DNA from: JAWBSP01 sp964632175
GTDB lineage: Archaea; Hadarchaeota; Hadarchaeia; Hadarchaeales; JAWBSP01
Length of the DNA stretch: 20,892 nt
Direction of reading: 5' to 3'
Assembly: GCA_964632175.1 (NCBI GenBank)
Contig: CAZWBJ010000017.1
Span: 1-20,892 of the forward strand
Part shown: positions 1 through 7,335 of the stretch, piece by piece
Layout of the letters: every line of letters begins with the position of its first letter
Position numbering within the stretch: position 1 is the stretch's first letter
Translations under genes and position numbers: made by a program
The notes under the pieces: generated by a model
What the model was told of the DNA's origin: nothing
Seen by the model: only the letters and a program-made list of their open reading frames with translations
Databases searched by the model: none

Positions 1-2
1 GG

Positions 3-188
3 AGGAAGGAGGAGATCGTGGAGAGGGTGGTGAGGAAGCTCATCGAGCTGGCCCCGGACCTGCTGGAGAGGGCGCTGGTGGAGTCGGGGGCCTTGGGGGA
101 GATAACTGAAGGCTACCAAGAGGATAGCCGAAGAGGTACCTCCGCGAGATTCTCCTCACCACCGTGTTGCTTCCCATCACCCTCCTGA
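3..188 (+). other. Possible 3' end of an unidentified plus-strand gene, cut by the window edge
   Basis: The third frame is open from the window edge to a TGA at 186-188. Its first 35 or so codons read as a charged amphipathic helix (KEEIVERVV, then KLIELAPDLLERALVESG), which looks like real coding sequence. After about base 105 the translation becomes Ser/Pro/Arg-rich and unprotein-like. From about base 124 the opposite strand carries recognisable AbiEi-like coding sequence. I infer that the genuine part of this gene ends at about 105-125, where two truncated reading frames meet. No family is recognised, and the length of the missing 5' part is unknown. Confidence 0.3.
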
Positions 189-492
189 CTCCCGTCCTGA
201 CCCTCCGGCAGGTTAACACCACCGGGACGGTTTCCTGCTCCCAGAGGTTATGGAAGCTCATGGCATCCTGCAGGCCCAGGTAAGCGGGCTGTAGGCAGTA
301 CACGAGCAGGGAGGGATCCTCGTGAATGGTGTAGTACCCGCGCATTATCCTCCTCACCTCCCCCCTTCTCACCAGGTAGTTCATCAGCACCCAGGCATAG
401 CCCCTGTTGCGGGCGAGCATGGAAATCGACCGGATGTCGGCGACGGGTGTCTTCCTCAGGAAATCCCTCACCCTCTCAATCTGTTTCCTCAT
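40..492 (-). pseudogene. AbiEi-like antitoxin/regulator, C-terminus lost
   Basis: The start is taken as ATG at 492-490, with an alternative GTG at 501. The N-terminal ~60 residues form a winged-helix-like domain (MRKQIERVRDF, then LARNRGYAW and YLVRRGEVRRIMRGYYTI). This is followed by the AbiEi-type segment YLGLQDAMSFHNLWEQ, then VVLT and RRYLFGY. Proteins of this kind usually continue for another 50-80 residues. Here the frame turns into a Pro/Arg-rich tail (PPRPPTPPAPSP) just after RRYLFGY, near base 124, and that tail lies opposite the plus-strand frame entering from the left. AbiEi proteins repress and neutralise the partner nucleotidyltransferase AbiEii. The start overlaps the end of the upstream AbiEii-like fragment as ATGA. 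The order toxin fragment then antitoxin is the reverse of the usual arrangement. It is probably a remnant, although the DNA-binding half could still be expressed. Confidence 0.55.
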
Positions 493-800
493 TTGCACCA
501 CCCCCGCACGCGCCTGAAGGTGGCTTCTAGTCCCACTTCCGCCTCTCCCAGTCTGAGCGCGGAGTAGAGGGAATTCTCCTTTACCCTCTTTTTCCGGATC
601 TCGAACCCACGCCTCTGTGAAGTTTCGAAGAAGAGCTCGATTTTCTTCGGATCTTTCTCGAGGTAGACATCCAAGTCCTCAGAAAACCTATTTCCATGAT
701 AGCAGCGCCAGATGGCGGTACCACCGTGGAGGACGGCGCGCGGAAAAACGTTGTAGAGGATCCCCACCAGCACATCCTGCGCGGCCGCGATTTCTCTATG
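489..800 (-). pseudogene. AbiEii-like nucleotidyltransferase toxin, N-terminal fragment
   Basis: The segment AVLHGGTAIWR, then GNRFSEDLDVYL, is the signature of the AbiEii/AbiGii family (the GG-S nucleotidyltransferase motif followed by SEDLD). Full proteins are generally over 200 residues. This frame stops at 489 after about 94 residues counted from GTG 773, soon after the strand ALRLGEAEVGLEATFRRV. Reading upstream of 773 in the same frame gives KEKRHREIAAAQD, which looks like the family's real N-terminus. No ATG, GTG or TTG precedes it before a stop, so the 5' end also seems damaged. The catalytic core is present, but the helical C-terminal part that completes the fold is missing. The stop codon overlaps the AbiEi-like start (ATGA, 492-489). 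I infer an inactivated toxin. Confidence 0.6.
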
Positions 801-834
801 ACGTTTTTCTTTATCCGGAGGTGAAGAGGTACTA

Positions 835-870
835 AGTTAGGTTAACTAAACTTTTGTGTGATAACACAAA
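835..870. promoter_or_regulatory. Two inverted repeats, candidate operators for the cupin gene
   Basis: A perfect 7-bp inverted repeat, TTTGTGT-GATA-ACACAAA, occupies 853-870. A second, AGTTA-GGT-TAACT, occupies 835-847. An A/T-rich stretch at 843-852 (TAACTAAACT) is a plausible TATA box, which would place transcription start near 870-876, right after the first palindrome. A repressor bound at 853-870 would block initiation of the gene starting at 903. The sequence shows the repeats. The operator role is inferred. Confidence 0.4.
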
Positions 871-902
871 TCTCCACCCTAAAAGCTCGTGAGGAGGAGA
901 TG

Positions 903-1451
903 ATGGAGCAAGCGAAGAGAGAAGCTTTGAGGATCCTGCAGAGGGCCGGAATAGTTCTGACTCCCGAGGAAAAGAAAAGGTTCGCGGCGGTGGACTTTGG
1001 GCTGGGGAGGATCAGGGAGATAGGTCTAGAGATGCTGGTCTACGTTAACACCCCCCGGTACTGTGCCAAGGAACTTGTCCTACTCCCCCGCCAGACCTGT
1101 CCCGAGCACCTCCACCCGAAGATAGATGAGTCCAATCCTGGGAAGCAGGAGACCTTCCGGTGCAGATGGGGAATAGTCTACCTATACGTTCCCGGGCCCC
1201 CCACGAAAATGCACGCCAGGCTCCCAAAGGGGAAGGAGCAGTTCTTTACCGTCAGGCACGAGATCCTCCTCCGGCCAGGGCACCAGTACACCCTTCCCCC
1301 ACAGACCCCTCACTGGTTCCAGGCGGGTCCTAGGGGTGCGGTGGTTTCGGAGTTCTCCTCCCTCAGCATCGACTCCAGGGACATCTTCACGGATCCAGAA
1401 ATCCAGGAGTGGAGGAAGAAGGCGCCAGTCGTCGACGAAATCCAGCGGTGA
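903..1451 (+). CDS. D-lyxose ketol-isomerase-like cupin sugar isomerase
   Basis: This is a single-domain cupin of the D-lyxose isomerase type (the family of E. coli O157 Z5688 and B. subtilis YdaE). These are metal-dependent enzymes interconverting D-lyxose and D-xylulose, or D-mannose and D-fructose. The signature EHLHPKIDESNPGKQETF gives the two His and the Glu of the metal site. The fourth ligand is the His in PPQTPHWFQAG. A helical N-terminus with AGIVLTPEE and the C-terminal FSSLSIDSRDIFTDPEI also fit the family. A frame is open from GTG 858, but GGAGG at 893-897 lies five bases before ATG 903, so I start there (ATG 900 is the alternative), giving about 182 residues. It is 31 bases from the next gene, so the two may be co-transcribed. 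The exact sugar cannot be told from sequence. Confidence 0.8.
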   Translation: MEQAKREALRILQRAGIVLTPEEKKRFAAVDFGLGRIREIGLEMLVYVNTPRYCAKELVLLPRQTCPEHLHPKIDESNPGKQETFRCRWGIVYLYVPGPPTKMHARLPKGKEQFFTVRHEILLRPGHQYTLPPQTPHWFQAGPRGAVVSEFSSLSIDSRDIFTDPEIQEWRKKAPVVDEIQR

Positions 1452-1482
1452 AAAACCTCAATAGTCCTTCTCCTAGGTACGG

Positions 1483-2250
1483 ATGGACGTCGCCATTCTG
1501 GGTTGTGGTGCGATAGGGACGGAGGTGGCGAGGGCCATCGACAGGGGGGAGGCAGGCCCAGTCCGGCTCCTCTGGGTTTTCGACAAGCACAGGGAGAGGG
1601 CAGAGGAGCTCTCCCGCTCCCTCCGCTCCCGCCCCAAGGTTGCCGGGGAGATAGGGGAGATCCTTGCGGACGGGGAAGTGGAGTTGGTGATGGAGTTGGC
1701 GTCCCAAGAGGCGGTCAGGGAATACGGAGAGAAGGTTCTGGCGTCTGGAAAGGACTTGCTGATCTTGAGCACAGGTGCGCTGGCAGACCCTCAGCTCCTC
1801 CACAGGCTCTTGGAGGTCAAGGGCGAGAGAAGGATCTACATCCCCTCCGGGGCCATTCTGGCTCTCGATGCCCTGAAGGCCTGCCAGCTCGCGGGCATAG
1901 AGGAGGTGGAGCTCACCACTAGGAAACCCTCCTCTTCGTTGGGCGAACCCGCGGGCCTCCTGTTCGAGGGAGGGGTGCGCGAGGCAGTGGAAAAGTTCCC
2001 CAAGTCCATCAACGTTGCCGCCACCCTCGCCCTAGTTGTGGGAGCGGAAAAGGTCAGGGTCAGGATCCTCTCCGACCCCTCCGTGGAGAGAACCGTCCAC
2101 GAGCTGAGGGTGAGGAGCAAGGTCAGCGATTTCTTCTGCAAGGTGGAGAGCTGGCCCTTCGAACGCAACCCCCTCTCAAGCAAGATCACCGCCTATTCGG
2201 TGGTCCGGCTACTGAGGGATCTGACGGAAACCCTGAAAGTTGGAACGTAG
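1483..2250 (+). CDS. nadX: L-aspartate dehydrogenase
   Basis: This enzyme oxidises L-aspartate to iminoaspartate with NAD(P). It replaces L-aspartate oxidase (NadB) as the first step of NAD synthesis and would feed quinolinate synthase NadA. The 255 residues match the family's usual length. The Rossmann nucleotide-binding loop GCGAIG is at residues 7-12. The central segment IPSGAILALDALKA and the motif FPKSINVAATLAL (about residues 166-178) are characteristic, as is the C-terminal NPLSSKITAYSV. No nadA or nadC lies in the window. It follows the cupin gene by 31 bases on the same strand. No strong Shine-Dalgarno precedes the ATG. Codon use matches its neighbours. Confidence 0.93.
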   Translation: MDVAILGCGAIGTEVARAIDRGEAGPVRLLWVFDKHRERAEELSRSLRSRPKVAGEIGEILADGEVELVMELASQEAVREYGEKVLASGKDLLILSTGALADPQLLHRLLEVKGERRIYIPSGAILALDALKACQLAGIEEVELTTRKPSSSLGEPAGLLFEGGVREAVEKFPKSINVAATLALVVGAEKVRVRILSDPSVERTVHELRVRSKVSDFFCKVESWPFERNPLSSKITAYSVVRLLRDLTETLKVGT

Positions 2251-2488
2251 CCGGTTCAAACGAACTCCAGAAACTCTTCAGCTTTCCACACGAGGGCGCA
2301 AGTTCGGGGGGGCCTCCCCTTCAAACGTCCCCGCCGTTCTCCAGTATCCACAGCACATACCTCCCCACCTCCCCGCCGCAAAGGCCGCCTCCAGTGCGTG
2401 CAGCTTTCGGCCTCCGCTGGCTTCACCGTCAGCTGGTTGCCTGCACTCCACCTCTTGATAAACACAAAAAGCCAGGCGAGCAATTTGA
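2251..2488. other. Intergenic region, possible decayed minus-strand coding fragment
   Basis: No convincing intact gene is present. On the minus strand, different frames give short protein-like pieces: KLHALEAAFAAGR in one, then YVLWILENGGDV ending in a stop in another, and ALVWKAEEFLEFV in the third. This is the pattern expected of a frameshifted remnant, but it is too short to identify. A TATA-like TTGATAAACA at 2455-2464 lies about 29 bases before the ATG at 2489, consistent with a leaderless transcript for the radical SAM gene. No precursor-peptide-like frame with a clear start was found here. Confidence 0.3.
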
Positions 2489-3586
2489 ATGTTCTATCAC
2501 CTCTTCCTCACCACCAACTGCAATTTGGCGTGCAGGTACTGCTCCGGTGAGGCGCTCGAGGAGGAGGCACCCTTCCCCTTTGGAGTCGATTTCCTCCTTC
2601 CCGAGAGGTTCTCGAAACTGGAGGAACTGAGAAGGTTCCTCGAGAAGGACCCCGATCCCACCCTCATCTTGTACGGGGGGGAGCCGCTGCTTGCCCTCGA
2701 GGAGCTCCGCTGGGTGATGGATCACGTCCGGGCCAGGTTCATCCTCCAAACCAACGGGACGCTCCTGCACCTTTTGGACCGCCGCCACCTCGCCCAGCTA
2801 CACACTATCCTGCTCTCCATCGATGGAAGGGAGGAGACCACCGACTTCTTCAGGGGGAGAGGCACCTTCAGGCGGGTGATGGAGAATCTTCAGAACCTGC
2901 ACGGCTTCAAAGGGGAAGTGGTGGCAAGGATGACGGTGATGGAGCCTGTGGACCTCTTCGAGGAGGTGCGCTGGCTCGCGACCAACGGACAGTTTCCCTT
3001 CCGCTCCATCCATTGGCAGCTCAACGCCGGGTTCTGGGCGGATTCGGATCGCAGGGACTGGAAGAGGTGGGTGGAGGAGAGCTACATTCCCGGGCTCAGG
3101 AGGCTGGCGGAGTGGTGGGTGGATTGGATGGAGGAGAGGGGGGAGGTCCTGAGGCTCTACCCCCTGCTTGGGATGACCAAGTCGCTGCTCGACGGGGAGC
3201 GCTGCTGGCTGAGGTGCGGGGCGGGTCACTCCAACTACGCCATCCAGACGGACGGGAGAATCGTCCCTTGTCCCGCCATGTGGGGGATGAGGGATTACTA
3301 TCTCGGTTCGATCGAGACCTCCAGCCCCGGCGACCTGCCCAAGGTTTTTCCCTCGGGATCCTGCGCGGGCTGCGAGTTCCTCTGGGTTTGCGGGGGCAGG
3401 TGTCTCTATGCGACCGTCACCAGGAAGTGGGAAACCTCCTATTCCCTGATCTGCCTGACGGTGCGCGAGCTGGTGGGGACCGTCCTCTCCGTGCTTCCGA
3501 GGATTCGCCGCCTGCTGAAGGAGGGGAGGGTGAGGCCCGAGAACTTCGAGTACCTGAAGTACAACGGGTGTGAAATTATTCCCTAA
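2489..3586 (+). CDS. Radical SAM enzyme, peptide-modifying type (AF1577-like)
   Basis: The protein has 365 residues. The radical SAM cluster motif is at the extreme N-terminus (C11-x3-C15-x2-C18, within NCNLACRYC), followed by the SAM-binding glycine-rich ILYGGEPLL. The C-terminal half holds a SPASM/twitch-like set of cysteines: CWLRCGAGHSNYAIQTDG, then IVPCPAM, then CAGCEFLWVCGGRCLYA. These would bind additional Fe-S clusters. The tail FEYLKYNGCEIIP and the overall layout resemble the archaeal family whose type member is A. fulgidus AF1577, annotated as putative peptide-modifying radical SAM enzymes. That assignment is from memory. The substrate is unknown, and no obvious precursor peptide flanks it. 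The next gene begins at or just after its stop, so they are probably one transcript. A leaderless start is likely. Confidence 0.85.
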   Translation: MFYHLFLTTNCNLACRYCSGEALEEEAPFPFGVDFLLPERFSKLEELRRFLEKDPDPTLILYGGEPLLALEELRWVMDHVRARFILQTNGTLLHLLDRRHLAQLHTILLSIDGREETTDFFRGRGTFRRVMENLQNLHGFKGEVVARMTVMEPVDLFEEVRWLATNGQFPFRSIHWQLNAGFWADSDRRDWKRWVEESYIPGLRRLAEWWVDWMEERGEVLRLYPLLGMTKSLLDGERCWLRCGAGHSNYAIQTDGRIVPCPAMWGMRDYYLGSIETSSPGDLPKVFPSGSCAGCEFLWVCGGRCLYATVTRKWETSYSLICLTVRELVGTVLSVLPRIRRLLKEGRVRPENFEYLKYNGCEIIP

Positions 3587-3593
3587 GATATTG

Positions 3594-4025
3594 ATGAAGG
3601 CCCCGGCGGAAATCATGGAGGAGATGCTGCGGGAGTACAGGAGGGAAAGGAGAGGATGGAAAATGCTCAAGACCACCGATTCGAGGGGCTTCATCGACCT
3701 CTTCTTCTTCGGGGCGGGGAAGCTCTGGCAGATCAAGGGGGAGCCCAAGAGCCCCTACGAGCTGGTGGGAAGGGGGGTGAGATTGGCCGAGAAAGTGGAC
3801 AGGAAGGTGGAGGAGGTAATGGAGAAGGGCGAGCCCCTCCCCTTCTGGCTAGTCACTCCCCACCCGGAGGAGGAGGCCCTGATCGTTGCCTCGGGGCTGG
3901 GCAGGGGCTCGGAGCTCTCCCCTCTTTCTCTCCTCTCCGCCAAGCAAAGGGAAATGGATCTAGAGCTCAGGAAAAAGGTGGAAGAGCTCTGCGAGCGCCA
4001 CGGGCTCAGGAGGGAGTTCGGCTAG
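3594..4025 (+). CDS. Conserved-looking hypothetical protein paired with the radical SAM gene
   Basis: I do not recognise this family. Two starts are possible: GTG 3570, overlapping the radical SAM gene by 17 bases, or ATG 3594, seven bases after its stop. The longer form is 151 residues. The protein is soluble and charged, with a helical N-terminus (EIMEEMLREYRRERRGW), a beta-like centre (FIDLFFFGAGKLWQIKG), a helix EKVDRKVEEVMEKG, the segment PFWLVTPHPEEEALIVASGLG, and a helical C-terminus (ELRKKVEELCERHGL). There is no signal peptide, membrane span or Cys cluster. Tight linkage suggests a partner or accessory of the radical SAM enzyme, but this is inference. Its TAG stop overlaps the stop of the convergent glycosylase gene (4022-4025). 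Confidence 0.7.
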   Translation: MKAPAEIMEEMLREYRRERRGWKMLKTTDSRGFIDLFFFGAGKLWQIKGEPKSPYELVGRGVRLAEKVDRKVEEVMEKGEPLPFWLVTPHPEEEALIVASGLGRGSELSPLSLLSAKQREMDLELRKKVEELCERHGLRREFG

Positions 4026-4600
4026 TCCCGCTTGGAGACGAAGGGGCTCCCCTCGATGTAGAACCTCAGCTTCCTCATGAGGTCCTTCTTCACGCCCACC
4101 CGGTAAGCTCCCACGATCTTGAACTTCTTTCCGTCGCTCTCGGTAACGGTTAGCTCTCCTGGTTTGGTCAGATCCACCCCGTTGAACCTATCCGTGATGC
4201 CCAAGGTCATGGTGAGCTTCCCGGGGCCCGTGGTGAGGGAGTACCTGTCGGTGGTGTTTCTGAGTTTCATCATCAGCTCCACACCCTCAACGGGCTCTGC
4301 CGACCTTATGAGGACGGCTCCTGGTCTGCCCTTCTTGTCCGCCGTGATGTTGAAGAGCCAGTGCCCGTGCACCATGTAGATGAAGGCCAGCCCTCCCCTT
4401 CCCCACATGGGCCAGTTCAGCTTGGTTTTTCTCTTGTAGGCCCTGGAGGCCGGATCCCCCCTTCCGTAGTACGCCTCGGTTTCAGAGATCCTCACCTTGA
4501 CGATTCCCTCTTTGAACCTCCTGACGATGAATTTCCCCAGCAATTCCTGCGCCACGATGGCGGGATCCCTCTCGTAGAAACTCCTGGTGAGGAGTTTCAT
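4022..4600 (-). CDS. 3-methyladenine DNA glycosylase (AAG/MPG family)
   Basis: This monofunctional base-excision glycosylase removes alkylated and deaminated purines (3-methyladenine, hypoxanthine) from DNA. At 192 residues it is a typical prokaryotic length. Diagnostic segments are the opening LTRSFYERDPAIVAQELLGK, the catalytic ISETEAYYG (about residues 38-46, supplying the general-base Glu), FIYMVHGHWLFNI (about 73-85, with the intercalating Tyr region), AVLIRSAEPVEG, and LTTGPGKLTMTLGI. It is the last gene of the purC-aspC-tpiA-mpg run. Its ATG overlaps the TGA of tpiA as ATGA (4600-4597), so translation is likely coupled. The functional link to the metabolic genes upstream is not obvious. 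Confidence 0.93.
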   Translation of the reverse strand: MKLLTRSFYERDPAIVAQELLGKFIVRRFKEGIVKVRISETEAYYGRGDPASRAYKRKTKLNWPMWGRGGLAFIYMVHGHWLFNITADKKGRPGAVLIRSAEPVEGVELMMKLRNTTDRYSLTTGPGKLTMTLGITDRFNGVDLTKPGELTVTESDGKKFKIVGAYRVGVKKDLMRKLRFYIEGSPFVSKRD

Positions 4601-5283
4601 CCCTTACTGAAATGCATCCCGGTTATTATATCTTCCACCGCGGCCCTCTGGTCCTTGGCGCAGACCACATAAGAGGCCAGCAGGACCCCCTCCGCCCCCA
4701 GTTTTAGGGCCAGCCCCGCGTCCTCTCCCGAAGAAATTCCCGCCCCGCAGAGCACACGGACCCGCGGGTTCGTCTCCTTTATTTTTTTGACCGAATTGCT
4801 CACCACCTCCGGCTTGACCTTGGAGACTGCCATCCCGCTCCCTATAAGCTCAGGTGGCTCCACCGCCACCACATCAGGATCTAGGCTGGCCAGCTTGACG
4901 GCCGTCTCCACATCCCTGGCGCAAACCACGCTCACCATCCCCAGTTCCCGGATCCTCTTCACCGTGGCCTGCACCTGCTCGAAGGGAAGGGTGCGCTCCG
5001 AGTGGTTGAGGAGGGAGCCGATGGCCCCAGCCTCTTTGGCAGCCTCTGGCAGGAGCCAGCCCGTGTGAGACCCCGGTGTTACTGGATCTAGGTGCTGGGC
5101 AAGGACAGGGATGTCCACCGTCTTCGCCACCCACCTCAGGTCGAAGGGCTGAACGGCAACGGCGGCGTTGGCCCCGTGCTTCCTCGCCACCTCCTCCACA
5201 ATCCTGGACAGCTTCACGGCCGCCTCCCCCGTAGCCTGGGAGTAGGTTTTGAAGTTCACTATCAGCAGCGGAAAGTTTAACAT
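4597..5283 (-). CDS. tpiA: Triosephosphate isomerase, archaeal short form
   Basis: This enzyme interconverts dihydroxyacetone phosphate and glyceraldehyde 3-phosphate. The 228 residues fit the shorter archaeal tetrameric enzymes (bacterial ones are about 250). Active-site residues are visible: N10 and K12 in VNFKTY, the electrophilic H94 in LLNHSERT, the catalytic E142 in VAVEPPELIG, and phosphate-gripping Gly-rich segments CGAGISSGED and GAEGVLLAS. ATG 5283 is chosen over TTG 5286 because it gives a normal N-terminus. Upstream on the coding strand is GGGGGGAA, a weak ribosome site. It lies 18 bases after the aspartate aminotransferase gene and overlaps the glycosylase gene by four bases. Confidence 0.96.
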   Translation of the reverse strand: MLNFPLLIVNFKTYSQATGEAAVKLSRIVEEVARKHGANAAVAVQPFDLRWVAKTVDIPVLAQHLDPVTPGSHTGWLLPEAAKEAGAIGSLLNHSERTLPFEQVQATVKRIRELGMVSVVCARDVETAVKLASLDPDVVAVEPPELIGSGMAVSKVKPEVVSNSVKKIKETNPRVRVLCGAGISSGEDAGLALKLGAEGVLLASYVVCAKDQRAAVEDIITGMHFSKG

Positions 5284-5301
5284 CAAAACTATTCCCCCCG
5301 G

Positions 5302-6468
5302 TTAAAAGGAGCCTAAGAACTTCTCCAGCCTGTCCATCCCCTTTTCTAGGCTCTCGAGGGAGGCAGCGTAGGAGATTCTGATGTGCTCATCGCTACCGAA
5401 GGCAACCCCCGGCACGGTGGCCACGCCCTCCTTCTCCAGCAGCCTCTCGCAAAAGGTGACAGAGTCCCTCACCTCCCCGCCGAAAAATTGCGAGACACGG
5501 GGGAATACGTAGAAGGCTCCAGGCGGGGGGTGGCACCGGATCCCCATGGCGTTCAGCCTCCTCACCACGAAGTCCCTCCTCTCCCGGAAGGTTTCCACCA
5601 TCCTCTTCACACTCTCCTGCGGACCGGTGAGGGCTTCCAGGGAGGCGTGCTGGCTTATGGAGGTGGGGTTGGAGGTCGTGTGGTCCTGGATGTTGGAAAC
5701 AGCGGAGGCGAGTTCTCTGGGCGCGGCCAGATATCCTATCCTCCAGCCCGTCATGGAATAGGTCTTGGACACGGCATTCACCACCACCGTGAGCTCCCTC
5801 ATCCCCTGCAGGCTGGCGATGCTCACGTGCTCCCCCTCGTAAATGAATTTCTCGTACACCTCATCCGAGATGCAGTACACCCCTTTGTCTCTCAGAACCT
5901 CCGCAAGCTCCTCCAGCTCCTGCTTGGAGTAGACCGCCCCGGTGGGGTTAGAGGGGGAGTTCAGGATGAAGGCCTTGGTCCTGGGGGTGATGGCCTTCCT
6001 CAGCTGCTCGGCCGTCACCTTGAAGCCCTCCTCCTCGCTGGTTTTCAGAAAGACGGGCCTTCCACCCGCGAGCCTGATCATTTCCGGGTAGCTGACCCAG
6101 TAAGGAGAGGGAACGAGCACCTCCTCCCCTTCCTCCAGCAGGGCAAGGAAGATGTTGAAGAGGGAGTGCTTGGCCCCGCAGGACACCACGATTTCCTCGG
6201 GGGAGTACCTGAGGCCGTTTTCCCTCTCCAGTTTCTGGCATATAGCCTCTTTCAGCTCCTTTATTCCCGAGGTTGGGGTGTACTTGGTGAAGCCACGGTC
6301 TATGGCCTCCTTGGCCCTGAGCTTTATGTTTTCGGGAGTGTCGAAGTCCGGCTGTCCCGCTCCTAGGTCTACCACATCCACACCCTTCCTTCTCAGCTCC
6401 GCAGCCTTGGCCGAGATCCCCAGCGTCGGAGAGGGGGAGATCAGGGAAACCCTCTTTGAGAGTCTCAT
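5302..6468 (-). CDS. Aspartate aminotransferase, class I (PLP)
   Basis: The 388-residue fold-type I aminotransferase probably interconverts aspartate plus 2-oxoglutarate with oxaloacetate plus glutamate. PLP-site residues are clear: N174 in SPSNPTG, D202 and Y205 in ISDEVYEKF, the Schiff-base K235 in VSKTYSMTGWRIGY, and the carboxylate-binding Arg in HIRISYA near the C-terminus. GQPDFDTP and FTKYTPTSGIKELK are typical of the thermophilic AspC subgroup. Related enzymes act on aromatic or branched amino acids, so the substrate is inferred. It starts within the purC stop codon (ATGA, 6468-6465), so it is translationally coupled to purC. It may supply aspartate, which PurC consumes, and that makes the pairing sensible. 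Confidence 0.92.
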   Translation of the reverse strand: MRLSKRVSLISPSPTLGISAKAAELRRKGVDVVDLGAGQPDFDTPENIKLRAKEAIDRGFTKYTPTSGIKELKEAICQKLERENGLRYSPEEIVVSCGAKHSLFNIFLALLEEGEEVLVPSPYWVSYPEMIRLAGGRPVFLKTSEEEGFKVTAEQLRKAITPRTKAFILNSPSNPTGAVYSKQELEELAEVLRDKGVYCISDEVYEKFIYEGEHVSIASLQGMRELTVVVNAVSKTYSMTGWRIGYLAAPRELASAVSNIQDHTTSNPTSISQHASLEALTGPQESVKRMVETFRERRDFVVRRLNAMGIRCHPPPGAFYVFPRVSQFFGGEVRDSVTFCERLLEKEGVATVPGVAFGSDEHIRISYAASLESLEKGMDRLEKFLGSF

Positions 6469-7334
6469 GAGGTCAGCCTCCCCAGTGCCTCTAGATATTT
6501 CTCCGAGGTTTTCCTCACCACCTCTGGGGGAAGTTCCGGTGCGGGGGGCTGCTTGTTCCAGCCGATGGACTCCAAGTAATCCCGGACGTACTGCTTGTCG
6601 AAGCTGGGCGGCGGTTTGCCCGGTTCGTAGGAGTCGGTGGGCCAGAACCTGGAGGAGTCGGGGGTCAAGAGTTCATCTATGAGGAGGAGTTCTCCGTCCA
6701 GCAGGCCGAACTCCATCTTGGTGTCGGCGATGATTATCCCCCTGCGCTCGGCGAACCAGCAGGCCCTCTCGTAGATCTGCAGACACCCCTCCCTGATCTC
6801 CTCCATTCTTTCCCTCCCCACGAGTTCCGCCGTTTGCTCTGCTGTGAGAGGACGGTCGTGTCCAGCCGCCTCCTTGGTGGTGGGGGTTAGGAGGGGCTCG
6901 GGGAGCTTTTCGGCCATCCGCAGACCGGGGGGCAGCGGGATTCCGCAGACCGATCCCTTCCGTCTGTACTCCTCCCAGGCCGACCCGTACAGATATCCCC
7001 TCACCACCCATTCCACGGGCAGGGGCTTGGTTTTTCTCACCAGCATGGACCTGCCGGCCAGCTCTTGGAACCTTCGAAGCTCCTGCGGAAATTCCTCCAG
7101 GTCGGCGGAGAGGAGGTGGTTGGGAAACAGGTCCTCCGTGAAGCGGAACCAGAATTCCGAGAGCTTGTTCAGCACGAGGCCCTTGAAGGGGATGGGAGTG
7201 GGCAGGACCACATCAAAGGCGGAGATCCTATCGGTGGACACGATCAGTAGCCTCTCCCCAAGGTCGTACACATCCCTAACCTTCCCCCTCTTGAAGACCG
7301 GGAGAGGGAGCGCAGTTTCTCGGAGAATTTCCAT
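6465..7334 (-). CDS. purC: SAICAR synthase (phosphoribosylaminoimidazole-succinocarboxamide synthase)
   Basis: This enzyme condenses CAIR with aspartate, using ATP, to make SAICAR in purine synthesis. At 289 residues it belongs to the longer PurC form, like the fungal enzyme, rather than the ~235-residue bacterial one. Motifs in order: KRGKVRDVYDLG (nucleotide loop), STDRISAFDV, PFKGLVLNKLSEFWF, VVRGYLYGSAWEEY, TTKEAAGHDRPLT, IIADTKMEFG and LIDELLTPDSSRFW (magnesium and substrate site). It is the first gene of a four-gene run and overlaps the aminotransferase start as ATGA. An 8-bp inverted repeat lies immediately before its ATG (7336-7366). Confidence 0.96.
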   Translation of the reverse strand: MEILRETALPLPVFKRGKVRDVYDLGERLLIVSTDRISAFDVVLPTPIPFKGLVLNKLSEFWFRFTEDLFPNHLLSADLEEFPQELRRFQELAGRSMLVRKTKPLPVEWVVRGYLYGSAWEEYRRKGSVCGIPLPPGLRMAEKLPEPLLTPTTKEAAGHDRPLTAEQTAELVGRERMEEIREGCLQIYERACWFAERRGIIIADTKMEFGLLDGELLLIDELLTPDSSRFWPTDSYEPGKPPPSFDKQYVRDYLESIGWNKQPPAPELPPEVVRKTSEKYLEALGRLTS

Positions 7335-7335
7335 T

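Noticed and set aside
2798..3748. Minus-strand open frame of about 316 codons opposite the radical SAM gene
   Set aside because: It is Pro/His-rich and runs across two real plus-strand genes, with no recognisable motifs.
5383..6366. Plus-strand open frame of about 327 codons opposite the aspartate aminotransferase
   Set aside because: The opposite strand carries a complete PLP enzyme with all active-site residues. This frame is a Gly/Pro/His-rich shadow.
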